A stretch of 8,036 nucleotides of DNA from Gemmatimonadota bacterium (GTDB lineage Bacteria > Gemmatimonadota > Gemmatimonadetes > Longimicrobiales > Gaopeijiaceae), in NCBI GenBank assembly GCA_007127575.1, contig SKZC01000114.1, positions 1 through 8,036 on the forward strand, given 5' to 3'. The notes under the pieces are model-generated. The model did not search any database, had not been told where the DNA came from, and saw only the letters and a program-made list of their open reading frames with translations. Positions 1 to 6,011 of this stretch are shown one piece after another. The position numbers and the translations under genes were made by a program. Numbering within the stretch: position 1 is the first letter of the stretch; each line of letters starts with the position of its first letter.

Positions 1-540
1 TACGGCGTCCACCTCCAACGTGACCTCGGCCGGTGCCTCCGAACTGTCCAGTTCCGCGCCGAGCCAACCTGCGGGTTCCCCATCGGGGTGTGTGATCTCC
101 ACTTGGAGCCCCGAGAGCACGCCTGTGCCCAGGTTCTGAACGGAGACCTGCGCGGAGTCAGGCGTGGGTTGATCGCGTGGAACGCTGAACTCCACGGCCT
201 CCGGGTCCAGGGCCAGCACAGGGCTGCCGGGTCCCACGTGGAAGGAGGCGTGAACCATTCGAGGGGGAGTGCCCTCCAGGGTGGATGATTGCACGATGAC
301 GTTTGCATGATGGGTGCCGGGCCCCACGTCTACGGCGGTGGCCGTAAGGGTGAGGACCGTGGGCGCCGACGGTTGCTCCAGGTGGGCTTCGATCCACTGG
401 GAGGCTCCGCCGTCCTCGAACTCCACGTCCACTTCGAGGCCGGAGAGCTCCCCGCCTCCACCATTCGTCACCTCAACGATGTTCTCACCACTGGGACCCT
501 GGCCCGTCGTCCCCTCGAACTCCACCTCAGTGGGATCGAG
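1..540 (-). repeat. Tandem protein-level repeat of about 105 residues inside the lipoprotein
   Basis: The copies run from about 540 to 226 (residues 132-236) and from 210 to the window edge (residue 242 on, truncated). Shared positions are LDPxxVEF, then VxVxNxGxGxLSGLxV, then W(I/L)xAxLxxxxAPxxxTLxxxAV. They are diverged at the DNA level, so this is an old domain duplication rather than a recent tandem repeat. More copies may lie beyond the left edge. Confidence 0.7.
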
Positions 541-933
541 AACGATGTCCGGCCACGCATCCACGGTGACTTCGGCGGCCCCGGAGATCCCGTCCGCGGC
601 AGCCTCGATCCGGGCCACGCCCTCGGCGTGAGCCACCACCACTCCCTCGGAATCGACTCCCGCCACGTCCGGATCCGAGCTCGTCCAATGGACGGACCGG
701 CCCGTGAGGACGTTGCCGGCCCCGTCCTCCACGGAGGCCGTGAAGGTCGCCGTCTCCCCCGGGAACAGGGTCCGGGATTCGGGGCTCACCTCCACGACGC
801 CCACTTCCACCTCCGTAACGTCCACGGTCTCACAGCCCAATAGCCCAGCCACCAGAAAGATGATTCCTAGCGCAGCGCCGGGCCGATGGGTTCGGGGTGC
901 CACCGGTGGATTCGTAAGGGCCCTCTCCCGCAT
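1..933 (-). CDS. Lipoprotein with an Ig-like (BIG2-type) domain and BACON-like repeats, partial (C-terminus off window)
   Basis: The frame is open from an ATG at 933 to the left edge: 311 codons, no stop, so the C-terminus is missing. Residues about 20-34 form a hydrophobic stretch ending in the lipobox LLGC, with Cys34 as the predicted lipidation site, so the protein is probably anchored in the envelope. Residues about 45-125 look like a bacterial Ig-like group 2 domain: a VSP start, a PGETATFTA strand, WTSSDPDVAGVDSEGVV, then a GVARI strand. Two diverged repeats follow from about residues 132 and 242, each starting LDPxxVEF and containing VxNxGxGxLSGLxV. They resemble BACON-type beta-sandwich repeats. 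The start lies two bases after the stop of the upstream TPR gene, with only a weak GGGAAG upstream, so translation is probably coupled. Surface binding or adhesion is a family-level guess; no enzyme motif is visible in the part present. Confidence 0.82.
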   Translation of the reverse strand, partial: MRERALTNPPVAPRTHRPGAALGIIFLVAGLLGCETVDVTEVEVGVVEVSPESRTLFPGETATFTASVEDGAGNVLTGRSVHWTSSDPDVAGVDSEGVVVAHAEGVARIEAAADGISGAAEVTVDAWPDIVLDPTEVEFEGTTGQGPSGENIVEVTNGGGGELSGLEVDVEFEDGGASQWIEAHLEQPSAPTVLTLTATAVDVGPGTHHANVIVQSSTLEGTPPRMVHASFHVGPGSPVLALDPEAVEFSVPRDQPTPDSAQVSVQNLGTGVLSGLQVEITHPDGEPAGWLGAELDSSEAPAEVTLEVDAV

Positions 934-935
934 GT

Positions 936-2162
936 TCAGCGCTTCCCGACAAGCGGCTGGAGAGAGAGGTGGAGGCCGAAGCCCAACCCCCGCCACCCCA
1001 TCTCCACCGCCGGCGTGACTCGAACCCGATGGTCGAGGGTGGAAAACCCGACTTCCGGAGCCAGGACGTCGCGGGACGCCTGCGCTCCGTCCGAACCGGC
1101 CCTGGCTCGTCGAAAGGCCTGGATGGCCGCCAGGAAGGTGAGGGCGCCCGCTACCGCGATCCCCGTGTCTCTGTACGGGGTGGTTTCAAGCCGTTCGAGG
1201 ACCTGACCCTGGGGACAGGTTCCGTCCGTGGGTACCGCGAGGCATCTTTCCTCCACTTCACGAACGAGGAAGCCTGCAGCCACGGAGCCTCCCGCCAACG
1301 CGAGATAGATGAAGCCCCGGCCAGGTCGACCTGTGTAGACCTGGCCCATTCCCGGGACGAGAAGCCCGGAGATGAAGGCGGTGGACGGACGGTGCGACCG
1401 GGTCTCCACTCTGGTCAGCTCCTGGACCCGCAGCCTGACAGCAGCCTGATCCTCGGCGTCCGGGGCCAGCTCCAGGTATCGGACGAGGTCGGCAACGGCC
1501 GACGCCTCGGCCCCGAGTGCGAGCTTCGCCACCGCTCGGTTGTAGTGAGCTTCGGGCCAGTCCGGGTGGATGGCCAGGGCCTGGGTGAAGGCATCCCACG
1601 CCTCGGCGTGGCGTTGTTCGCCCAGGTCTTCAGTCCCCGCTGCGAACGACTCCAGGGCGGCTGGGGGCACTCCGATACCCAGGGCCTCCCCGAGTGCCGC
1701 AATTCGCTCCTCCACCTCGGCCCCATCGGAGGGGTCGTCCTCCAGAGCCAGGTAGCGGCAGTATTCCTCGTGTGCTTGGCGGGGCTGCTCCAGGTCTTCC
1801 AGCGTCCGGGCGAGACGGTAGGCCACGGCACCGGAGGAGGGGTCGACGATCGCCGCTTCCCGGAGGTAGGCCCGGGCCAGATCGTGTTCTCCCAGGATGT
1901 TCGCCTGAGTGGCCTCCCGCAGCAGGCGCTCCGCTTCCCGAGCTCTGGCGGGGGTGACGGGGTCATCCTGCGCGTCGGAGATAGTTCCGGGCCCGGGGGG
2001 GCAGGTCTCGAAGGACCGGACCCCGGGCTCCATCCTGACTGGAAGTTCCTGGGCCTCGAGCCCCGAGAAGCCGACAAACAAGGGGAGGAAGAGGGCAACC
2101 GACCCGGCCCAGCGCCACCAGGCGGCGTTTCCGTTGTGGTCGCGGACGGGCGGGGACGGCAC
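936..2162 (-). CDS. Exported TPR protein with C-terminal PGMGQ-type (DUF5683-like) membrane domain
   Basis: 408 residues, with a GTG start at 2162 preceded by GGAG (2169-2172) at a 6-base spacing. Residues 15-37 form a signal peptide or anchor with a plausible cleavage site after LEA37. Residues about 72-145 and 168-250 carry TPR-like helix pairs, clearest at AEAWDAFTQALAIHPDWPEA and the following HYNRAVAKLALG stretch. Residues 266-288 contain GLLVPGMGQVYTGRPGRGF, the hallmark I associate with DUF5683-like small membrane domains. Predicted hydrophobic spans follow at about 283-300 and 333-350. Two cysteines (307 and 316) sit in the loop between the spans. TPRs scaffold protein-protein contacts, so an envelope assembly role is plausible but no partner can be named. 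It is first in a two-gene unit with the lipoprotein, which starts two bases after its stop. Confidence 0.85.
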   Translation of the reverse strand: MPSPPVRDHNGNAAWWRWAGSVALFLPLFVGFSGLEAQELPVRMEPGVRSFETCPPGPGTISDAQDDPVTPARAREAERLLREATQANILGEHDLARAYLREAAIVDPSSGAVAYRLARTLEDLEQPRQAHEEYCRYLALEDDPSDGAEVEERIAALGEALGIGVPPAALESFAAGTEDLGEQRHAEAWDAFTQALAIHPDWPEAHYNRAVAKLALGAEASAVADLVRYLELAPDAEDQAAVRLRVQELTRVETRSHRPSTAFISGLLVPGMGQVYTGRPGRGFIYLALAGGSVAAGFLVREVEERCLAVPTDGTCPQGQVLERLETTPYRDTGIAVAGALTFLAAIQAFRRARAGSDGAQASRDVLAPEVGFSTLDHRVRVTPAVEMGWRGLGFGLHLSLQPLVGKR

Positions 2163-2320
2163 GGGTTACTCCGGATTTCCAGGGTGTTCGCGGGTTGGGT
2201 CGGATAGGGCGGGAAATCGGCCCGGATCCCTCTTCTCCTTCCCTTGGGCCGTATGGGAGCTGTCCACAGCAACGTTTGCGCCAGGGTTCGAGTCCCCGGC
2301 GATCTCCGGCGGCGGGCGGT

Positions 2321-2349
2321 TCAAAGAAACTACCGACCCTCTCGGGTAG
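2321..2349 (-). terminator. Candidate intrinsic terminator downstream of the secreted-protein gene
   Basis: Read on the minus strand, CTACCCGAGAGGGTCGGTAG folds as CTAC/GTAG plus CGA/TCG with one bulged base. It is followed at once by TTTCTTTG. It lies about 230 bases past the stop at 2581 and before the TPR gene start, so it would separate the two transcripts. The stem is only 7 bp and the T-tract is interrupted, so it is a modest candidate. Confidence 0.4.
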
Positions 2350-2395
2350 CGCGGCAAAAGTGTGGCAGGGAGTCCAGAGCTGTGTTGCGGCCGCA

Positions 2396-2411
2396 CCGCC
2401 CCCTGGGGCGG
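2396..2411. repeat. Perfect 7-bp GC inverted repeat
   Basis: CCGCCCC-CT-GGGGCGG is a perfect inverted repeat with a nominal 2-base loop, more realistically a 6-bp stem with a 4-base loop. No T-tract follows on either strand, so a Rho-independent terminator is unlikely. It could be structured RNA in the 3' region of the 2581 gene's transcript. Confidence 0.4.
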
Positions 2412-2438
2412 CGGGGCGATTCTGAAGGGACGGCCACA

Positions 2439-2504
2439 CTCCGCCCCGGCCCCGTGCCCAACCGCGAGGCTGTGAGCGCATCGCGAAGACGGCTCGGGGC
2501 GGAG
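2439..2504. repeat. Long-range inverted repeat, 10-bp arms
   Basis: CTCCGCCCCG (2439-2448) is the exact reverse complement of CGGGGCGGAG (2495-2504). After one unpaired base the inner flanks can add GCC/GGC pairs. Outside the arms, CGGCCACA (2431-2438) and TTGTGCCG (2507-2514) are also nearly complementary. A stem of this size about 80-140 bases past the stop at 2581 could stabilise the 3' end of that mRNA. No known RNA family is recognised. Confidence 0.4.
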
Positions 2505-2580
2505 GGTTGTGCCGTCGCCATTCTTGTGGCGCTCCGGCAAACGTCCGAAAAGTGGCAACTAGACGGGCTCGACTTCCTCC

Positions 2581-3420
2581 CTACGGCGAGGCGATGACGC
2601 CCCGAACCTCGAACGACACCCCCGGTCCCTGGAGGCCTGCGTGGACGGGGAGGGATTCCCGGCGTCCCTCGCTCACGGCGACGACGTCTTCCCACGGGAA
2701 GGTGGAAATGAGGAAGTCTCCGTAGGCGTTGGTCTCCGCTCCGGCCATCTCGAGGTCCGATGTGAAGAGCCACAACTCGGTCTGCCCGGGGTCCATGGTG
2801 TGGCACTCGGACAGGGTGGGAATGTGGCTGTGGCCGGGATGGTACATCTCCACGATGGGGGCGCCGTACCAGAGGAGGACCAGATCCCCCTGGCCGCTGC
2901 CAGTCAATGTTCCCGGGTCCACCTGCACGGGCGGCTCGTAGTCCGTGCGCCATCGGTCGGCGTTCCCGTCCATGCAGATTTCGTAAGCCGATCCGGTGAC
3001 CTCGCTCACCGTGGGTCGGCCAGCACCCCCGGCCAGGGCCCCGAGAATCCCCAACGCAGTTTCCGCCGTGCCTTCGTCTCGACGCAGAGTCCAGGGGCCC
3101 GCGTGCCGGTAACTCACGCTCCAGTGGCCGCCATCGAACTCGGGAACGAACTCCTGGTGAACCAGAACCTCCAGATCCATCCGGACCTGGACGGAGGCCG
3201 GCCCCTGCGCCAAAGCGGGCGTTACCGCCGCTAAGGAGATGGAGGCGGCGAGGGCCGAGACGGCGAACCGCCGGTGGCGTCTCGCTGTTGCGTGTCGTGG
3301 GGGCCCGCGGCCCACTTCGCTTATGGAGGTGTTCACGGTATGGTTGAGGTGACCAGGGTTTCCGGGGGCCGCCTTGCCGGCTCCGCACCGTCTCGTGAGG
3401 GCAGGTCGGTAGTGCACCAT
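2581..3420 (-). CDS. Secreted protein of unknown function with signal peptide
   Basis: 279 residues from an ATG at 3420; I recognise no family. Residues 47-71 look like a signal peptide: an RRHRR n-region, a hydrophobic FAVSALAASISLAAVTP core and cleavage at ALA|QG after residue 71. The mature protein would be about 208 residues. It is rich in beta-prone segments and Trp, with cysteines at 149 (AYEICMDG) and 206 (LSECHTMD) that could form a disulphide outside the cytoplasm, and a His-rich patch YHPGHSH (193-199). The 46 residues before the RR motif are unusually long for an n-region. A GTG at 3336 (residue 29) is an alternative start, but neither start has a clear Shine-Dalgarno. It is transcribed divergently from the oxidoreductase operon and is separated from the TPR gene by 418 bases, so it is probably a single-gene unit. 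Confidence 0.72.
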   Translation of the reverse strand: MVHYRPALTRRCGAGKAAPGNPGHLNHTVNTSISEVGRGPPRHATARRHRRFAVSALAASISLAAVTPALAQGPASVQVRMDLEVLVHQEFVPEFDGGHWSVSYRHAGPWTLRRDEGTAETALGILGALAGGAGRPTVSEVTGSAYEICMDGNADRWRTDYEPPVQVDPGTLTGSGQGDLVLLWYGAPIVEMYHPGHSHIPTLSECHTMDPGQTELWLFTSDLEMAGAETNAYGDFLISTFPWEDVVAVSEGRRESLPVHAGLQGPGVSFEVRGVIASP

Positions 3421-3427
3421 CTGGACC

Positions 3428-3456
3428 CATATTCACCCGGCCGGGGGTCCGGTCAA
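3428..3456 (-). promoter_or_regulatory. Candidate sigma70-type promoter for the 2581 gene, with an embedded palindrome
   Basis: On the minus strand, TTGACC (3456-3451) is followed after 17 bases by AATATG (3433-3428), a good -35 box with a weak -10 box. The spacer contains the perfect palindrome CCCGGCCGGG (3436-3445). It is flanked by the inverted pair GGACCC (3423-3428) and GGGTCC (3445-3450), a possible operator. Transcription would begin close to 3420, at the ATG itself. Confidence 0.3.
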
Positions 3457-3565
3457 GCCTTTCCTTCCTCCGGCCTTTCCTCGGCCCCCTTCAGACCATA
3501 GCTTCTCATAGAGGTCGGATGTGGGGATTCCTACTCCGTACCTCGCCTCTCGGGGGCGGCTGCCT

Positions 3566-3589
3566 GGAGAGTCGGGACCCCGACTCCCC
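3566..3589 (+). repeat. Strong hairpin upstream of the oxidoreductase operon
   Basis: GAGTCGG-GACC-CCGACTC (3569-3586) is a perfect 7-bp stem with a 4-base loop. It extends to 10 positions with one mismatch using the flanking GG and CC. No T-tract follows on either strand, so it is more likely a leader RNA structure or protein-binding site than a terminator. Confidence 0.45.
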
Positions 3590-3626
3590 ATCCCGTCCCG
3601 GGGCACCCGAGAGGTAAGCAGGTCGC

Positions 3627-3661
3627 GCCGACGCTTCGGCCTCTCTTGGCGAGGGGCCTTT
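3627..3661 (+). promoter_or_regulatory. Two overlapping, mutually exclusive hairpins in the operon leader
   Basis: Hairpin one is GCCGA-CGCT-TCGGC (3627-3640). Hairpin two is GGCCTCTC-TTGGC-GAGGGGCC (3638-3658, 8 bp with one G-U pair), followed by TTT. They share bases 3638-3640, so both cannot form fully at once. This resembles an attenuator arrangement, but the T-run is only three bases and I recognise no known leader RNA or leader peptide. Confidence 0.25.
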
Positions 3662-3675
3662 ACGTACCGATCCAG

Positions 3676-3686
3676 GAACGACGTTC
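3676..3686. promoter_or_regulatory. 11-base palindrome, possible operator
   Basis: GAACG-A-CGTTC is a perfect 5+1+5 palindrome 58 bases before the first gene of the plus-strand operon. Its symmetry and position fit a dimeric regulator site. No specific regulator is recognised, and short palindromes occur by chance. Confidence 0.25.
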
Positions 3687-3744
3687 TTGAACCCCGTCCG
3701 GACTCTCCGGTGGGGAGAGCGGTTCCCTGTCTGCGAGGCCTGCC

Positions 3745-4152
3745 ATGACCTCCGACTCCACCGTCCGCCTGTCCCGGGCGTTCTGCTCGGCTCGTGATCG
3801 CAACATCCCCGTGTTGGTGCGAGATCGACCCGAGCCGTCCCAACCTCACGACCCATCCGCCTCCGGGGACTCCCCTGAGCTGGCGAGCTGCTTGGATTAC
3901 GGTGTGCGCTGCACCGGTTGGCTCTGTCCGCTCTTCTCCGTTCCCACCCTACCTCCCGAGGAGCTGCTGGAGGAGGCCATCGAGACCGAGCGCCAAAGAA
4001 AGGAGCGGGACGTGGCGGAGGGTCGAGCGATCCTGGAGCGAGCCCTGAAGGAACGCCGGGCCGACTGGGAGGCCTCCACCGGACGAGCCCCCCGTCGAAA
4101 GAGCCGGAGGCGCGAGCCCGGCATCACCTCCGACCCACCCAGAGCCACCTGA
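3745..4152 (+). CDS. Small cysteine-motif protein of unknown function, first gene of the oxidoreductase operon
   Basis: 135 residues from an ATG at 3745, with GAGG (3735-3738) six bases upstream. The core CLDYGVRCTGWLCPLF (residues 49-64) has cysteines spaced C-x6-C-x4-C, which suggests metal or Fe-S binding. Cys14 could be a fourth ligand if the N-terminus is real. Residues 70-107 are a highly charged, probably helical or coiled-coil segment (PPEELLEEAIETERQRKERD and onward), and the tail is basic (RAPRRKSRRR). Residues 1-45 look unstructured, so the true start could lie further in, although no other ATG precedes the motif. It ends 38 bases before the flavoprotein gene and reads the same way. 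Co-transcription suggests an accessory role for the redox enzyme, perhaps cluster delivery or electron transfer; this is inference. I cannot name a family. Confidence 0.6.
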   Translation: MTSDSTVRLSRAFCSARDRNIPVLVRDRPEPSQPHDPSASGDSPELASCLDYGVRCTGWLCPLFSVPTLPPEELLEEAIETERQRKERDVAEGRAILERALKERRADWEASTGRAPRRKSRRREPGITSDPPRAT

Positions 4153-4181
4153 CACCGGATCCGCTCCGGCCCCCCCTCCCT

Positions 4182-4186
4182 GGAGG
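4182..4186 (+). promoter_or_regulatory. Ribosome binding site deciding the flavoprotein start
   Basis: GGAGG sits four bases before the ATG at 4191. The frame stays open for 91 codons further upstream, but that stretch overlaps the small cysteine gene, is Arg/Pro/Gly-rich and has no family similarity. The site therefore favours 4191 as the start. Confidence 0.65.
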
Positions 4187-4190
4187 CCCC

Positions 4191-6011
4191 ATGCGACCCA
4201 CCGACGTCTCGGATCCCCAGTACTACCACCGGGTCGTGGACTGCCAGTGGGGCTGTCCGGCCCACACGAACGTCCCGGAATACATCCGGCTCATCGCCTT
4301 GGGGAAGTATACCGAGGCGTACATGTTGAACCGGTACTCCAACGTCTTCCCGGGCATCCTGGGACGCACCTGTGACCGGCCCTGCGAGCCGGCCTGTCGG
4401 CGCACCCGCCTGGACGGGGAGGCGGTGGCCATCTGTCGACTGAAGCGGGTGGCCGCCGATCTCCGGAACGATGTCCTGGATCTCCTGCCCCGGATCCCCA
4501 CGGAAAAGAACGGCAGTCAGGTCCTGTGCATTGGTGCGGGGCCCGCGTCCCTCACCGTGGCCAACGACCTCATGCCCCTGGGCTACCAAGTCACCATCTA
4601 CGAGGCGCTGGAGCGGGCCGGAGGCCTCATGTGGAACAACATCCCCCAGTTTCGGCTCCCGCCCCGGGTTCTGGATGAAGAGATCGACATGATCCTGGAC
4701 ATGGGAGTGGATCTCCGGTGCAGTCACGAGGTCACGAGTCTGGCCGCCGTTCTCGAGGAGGGTTGGGACGCCGTCTTCATCGGAACCGGAGCCCCCAAGG
4801 GGAAGGAGCTGGAGCTTCCTGGGCGCTGGGAGGCGGCAGAGCAGGTCCACATCGGAATTGCATGGCTCCAATCCATCGCCTTCGGACACATCGATGCAGT
4901 GGGAGAGAGGGTCCTGGTCATCGGGGCAGGGAACACCGCCATGGACTGCTGCCGCAGCGCCATGCGACTGGGTGCCTCCGACGTAAAGGTGATGGCCCGA
5001 AAGCCTCGCCCCCTGTTCAAGGCGAGTCCCTGGGAGTTGGAGGACGCCGACGAGGAAGGCGTGGAGATCCTGGAGAACCACTCCCCGAGCCGCTACCTGT
5101 TGGAGAATGGTAAGCTGGTGGGGATGGAGTTCGAGATCGTCCGCTGGCACGAGCCCGAGGGAGGCGGACGCCTGAAAAAGGAGGTTTTGGACACCAGGGT
5201 GATCCCCTGTGACGAGGTACTCCTGGCCATCGGACAGGAGACGGCCTTTCCCTGGATCGAGCGGGACATCGGGATCGAGTTCAACGAGTGGGAAATGCCG
5301 GTGGTGGACCGTGCCACCTTCCAGACCACCTTGCCGGGGGTGTTTTGCGGGGGGGATGCCGCCTGGGGTCCGGAGAACATCATCTGGGCCGTGGAGCACG
5401 GCCACCAGGCGGCCATCTCCATCCACAGCCACTGCCAGGGCGGTGCCGTGGAGGAGCGTCCTCCCTACGGCCAGAACCTGGTGAGCGTGAAGATGGGGCT
5501 CCATGAGTGGAGCTATTCCAACGACTACGACGAGGCGCGGCGGGCCGAGATGCGCTACGCGGATCTCCAGGAGCGTCTCGCCTCCATGGAGTTGGAAGCG
5601 GAGTTGGGCTTCGACCTGGAGCGGGCTTGCCAGGAGGCGGAGCGGTGCTTGAACTGTGACGTCCAGACCCACTTCACCGACCGTTTGTGTATCGAGTGTG
5701 ATGCCTGCATCGACATCTGTCCTCTGGACTGCCTGACCATCACCTGGAACGGGGAAGAGGCAGAGCTCAGGCCCCGGCTCACCGCGCCGGCTCTGAATGA
5801 GGATCAGCCCCTCTTCGCCTCCGGGCCTCTTCCGCACACCGGACGGGTCATGTTCAAGGACGAGGACCTCTGCATCCACTGCGGACTCTGTGCCGAACGA
5901 TGCCCCACCGCCGCCTGGGACATGCGGAAGTCAGAGCTCTTGATCCCGTACGCCGGGCTGGAGGCGGGGGAGAGGCATCCGGACCGCAGAGCCGCGAAGG
6001 TGACGGGATGA
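4191..6011 (+). CDS. FAD-dependent NAD(P) oxidoreductase (GltD/DPYD-like) fused to a C-terminal 2[4Fe-4S] ferredoxin
   Basis: 606 residues. Residues 18-82 form an N-terminal Fe-S domain of the GltD/DPYD type: DCQWGCP (C18, C22), then TCDRPCEPAC (C61, C65, C69), plus C82. Residues 111-139 form an FAD-binding fold with GAGPAS (115-120) and a terminal acidic E138. Residues 240-271 form the NAD(P)-binding fold with GAGNTAMD (245-252). GVFCGGDAAWGPENIIWAVEHG (383-404) is the second FAD motif of this superfamily. After a linker with C480, C486 and C489, two CxxCxxCxxxCP motifs follow (C500-C510 and C561-C571), the signature of a 2[4Fe-4S] ferredoxin. GltD has no such C-terminal ferredoxin, and no glutamate synthase large subunit is next to it. 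The stop overlaps korA by ATGA, so it probably moves electrons between KorAB and NAD(P)(H) in the cytoplasm. The substrate pair is inferred. Confidence 0.88.
   Translation: MRPTDVSDPQYYHRVVDCQWGCPAHTNVPEYIRLIALGKYTEAYMLNRYSNVFPGILGRTCDRPCEPACRRTRLDGEAVAICRLKRVAADLRNDVLDLLPRIPTEKNGSQVLCIGAGPASLTVANDLMPLGYQVTIYEALERAGGLMWNNIPQFRLPPRVLDEEIDMILDMGVDLRCSHEVTSLAAVLEEGWDAVFIGTGAPKGKELELPGRWEAAEQVHIGIAWLQSIAFGHIDAVGERVLVIGAGNTAMDCCRSAMRLGASDVKVMARKPRPLFKASPWELEDADEEGVEILENHSPSRYLLENGKLVGMEFEIVRWHEPEGGGRLKKEVLDTRVIPCDEVLLAIGQETAFPWIERDIGIEFNEWEMPVVDRATFQTTLPGVFCGGDAAWGPENIIWAVEHGHQAAISIHSHCQGGAVEERPPYGQNLVSVKMGLHEWSYSNDYDEARRAEMRYADLQERLASMELEAELGFDLERACQEAERCLNCDVQTHFTDRLCIECDACIDICPLDCLTITWNGEEAELRPRLTAPALNEDQPLFASGPLPHTGRVMFKDEDLCIHCGLCAERCPTAAWDMRKSELLIPYAGLEAGERHPDRRAAKVTG

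Larger units (their letters stand above)
2163..2580. other. 418-base intergenic gap with secondary structure, no convincing gene
   Basis: Open frames here on both strands give Pro/Arg/Gly-rich translations with no recognisable domain, so I call no gene. The gap holds a minus-strand terminator-like hairpin (2321-2349), a very GC-rich hairpin (2396-2411: seven paired bases around CT) and a longer imperfect inverted repeat (2439-2448 with 2495-2504, 10 bp perfect, 46-base loop). A promoter for the TPR-lipoprotein unit should lie between about 2170 and 2320 on the minus strand, but I found no hexamer pair I would defend. Confidence 0.5.
3421..3744. other. 324-base divergent intergenic region
   Basis: This region separates the minus-strand secreted-protein gene from the plus-strand oxidoreductase operon. 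Open frames crossing it have low-complexity Arg/Pro/Ser translations and no domain, so I call no gene. It holds the candidate minus-strand promoter near 3428-3456, hairpins at 3566-3589, 3627-3640, 3638-3658 and 3698-3710, and an 11-base palindrome at 3676-3686. I found no defensible -35/-10 pair for the operon; its promoter probably lies upstream of the hairpins. Confidence 0.5.

Noticed and set aside
969..2207. 412-codon open frame on the plus strand across the TPR gene
   Set aside because: Opposite strand to a gene with signal peptide, TPRs and membrane segments; the translation is Gly/Arg-rich and domain-free.
2283..2300. GGTTCGAGTCCC, which resembles a tRNA T-arm
   Set aside because: One T-stem pair fails, and no matching acceptor 5' strand, D-arm or anticodon arm exists at the right distance upstream.
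2166..2558. 130-codon minus-strand frame in the gap before the TPR gene
   Set aside because: No domain, Pro/Arg-rich, no convincing ribosome binding site, and it runs through strong inverted repeats.
2330..3436. 368-codon minus-strand frame overlapping the secreted-protein gene
   Set aside because: Arg/Pro/Gly-rich translation in another frame. The competing frame encodes a well-formed signal peptide and a balanced mature protein.
3433..3856. Minus-strand frames of 116-138 codons in the divergent region
   Set aside because: Arg/Ser/Gly-rich translations overlapping the leader hairpins and the antisense of the small cysteine gene; no conserved-looking core.
3918..4190. N-terminal extension of the flavoprotein frame by 91 codons
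   Set aside because: It overlaps the small cysteine gene, has a composition unlike the rest, and the ATG at 4191 has its own GGAGG and begins right before the family's Fe-S domain.
3897..5879. 660-codon open frame on the minus strand across the flavoprotein gene
   Set aside because: It lies antisense to a protein with clear FAD, NAD(P) and ferredoxin motifs. Its translation is His/Gly/Val/Leu-rich with no domain, the usual by-product of GC-rich third positions.
5900..6007. N-terminal extension of the korA frame by 36 codons
   Set aside because: It lies inside the ferredoxin coding end of the upstream gene. The ATG at 6008 gives the expected gamma-domain start with a ribosome binding site and an ATGA overlap.
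4191..6011. Calling this gene gltD (glutamate synthase small subunit)
   Set aside because: It shares the fold, but it has a C-terminal 2[4Fe-4S] ferredoxin, lacks the usual first cysteine pair, and sits with korAB rather than next to gltB.
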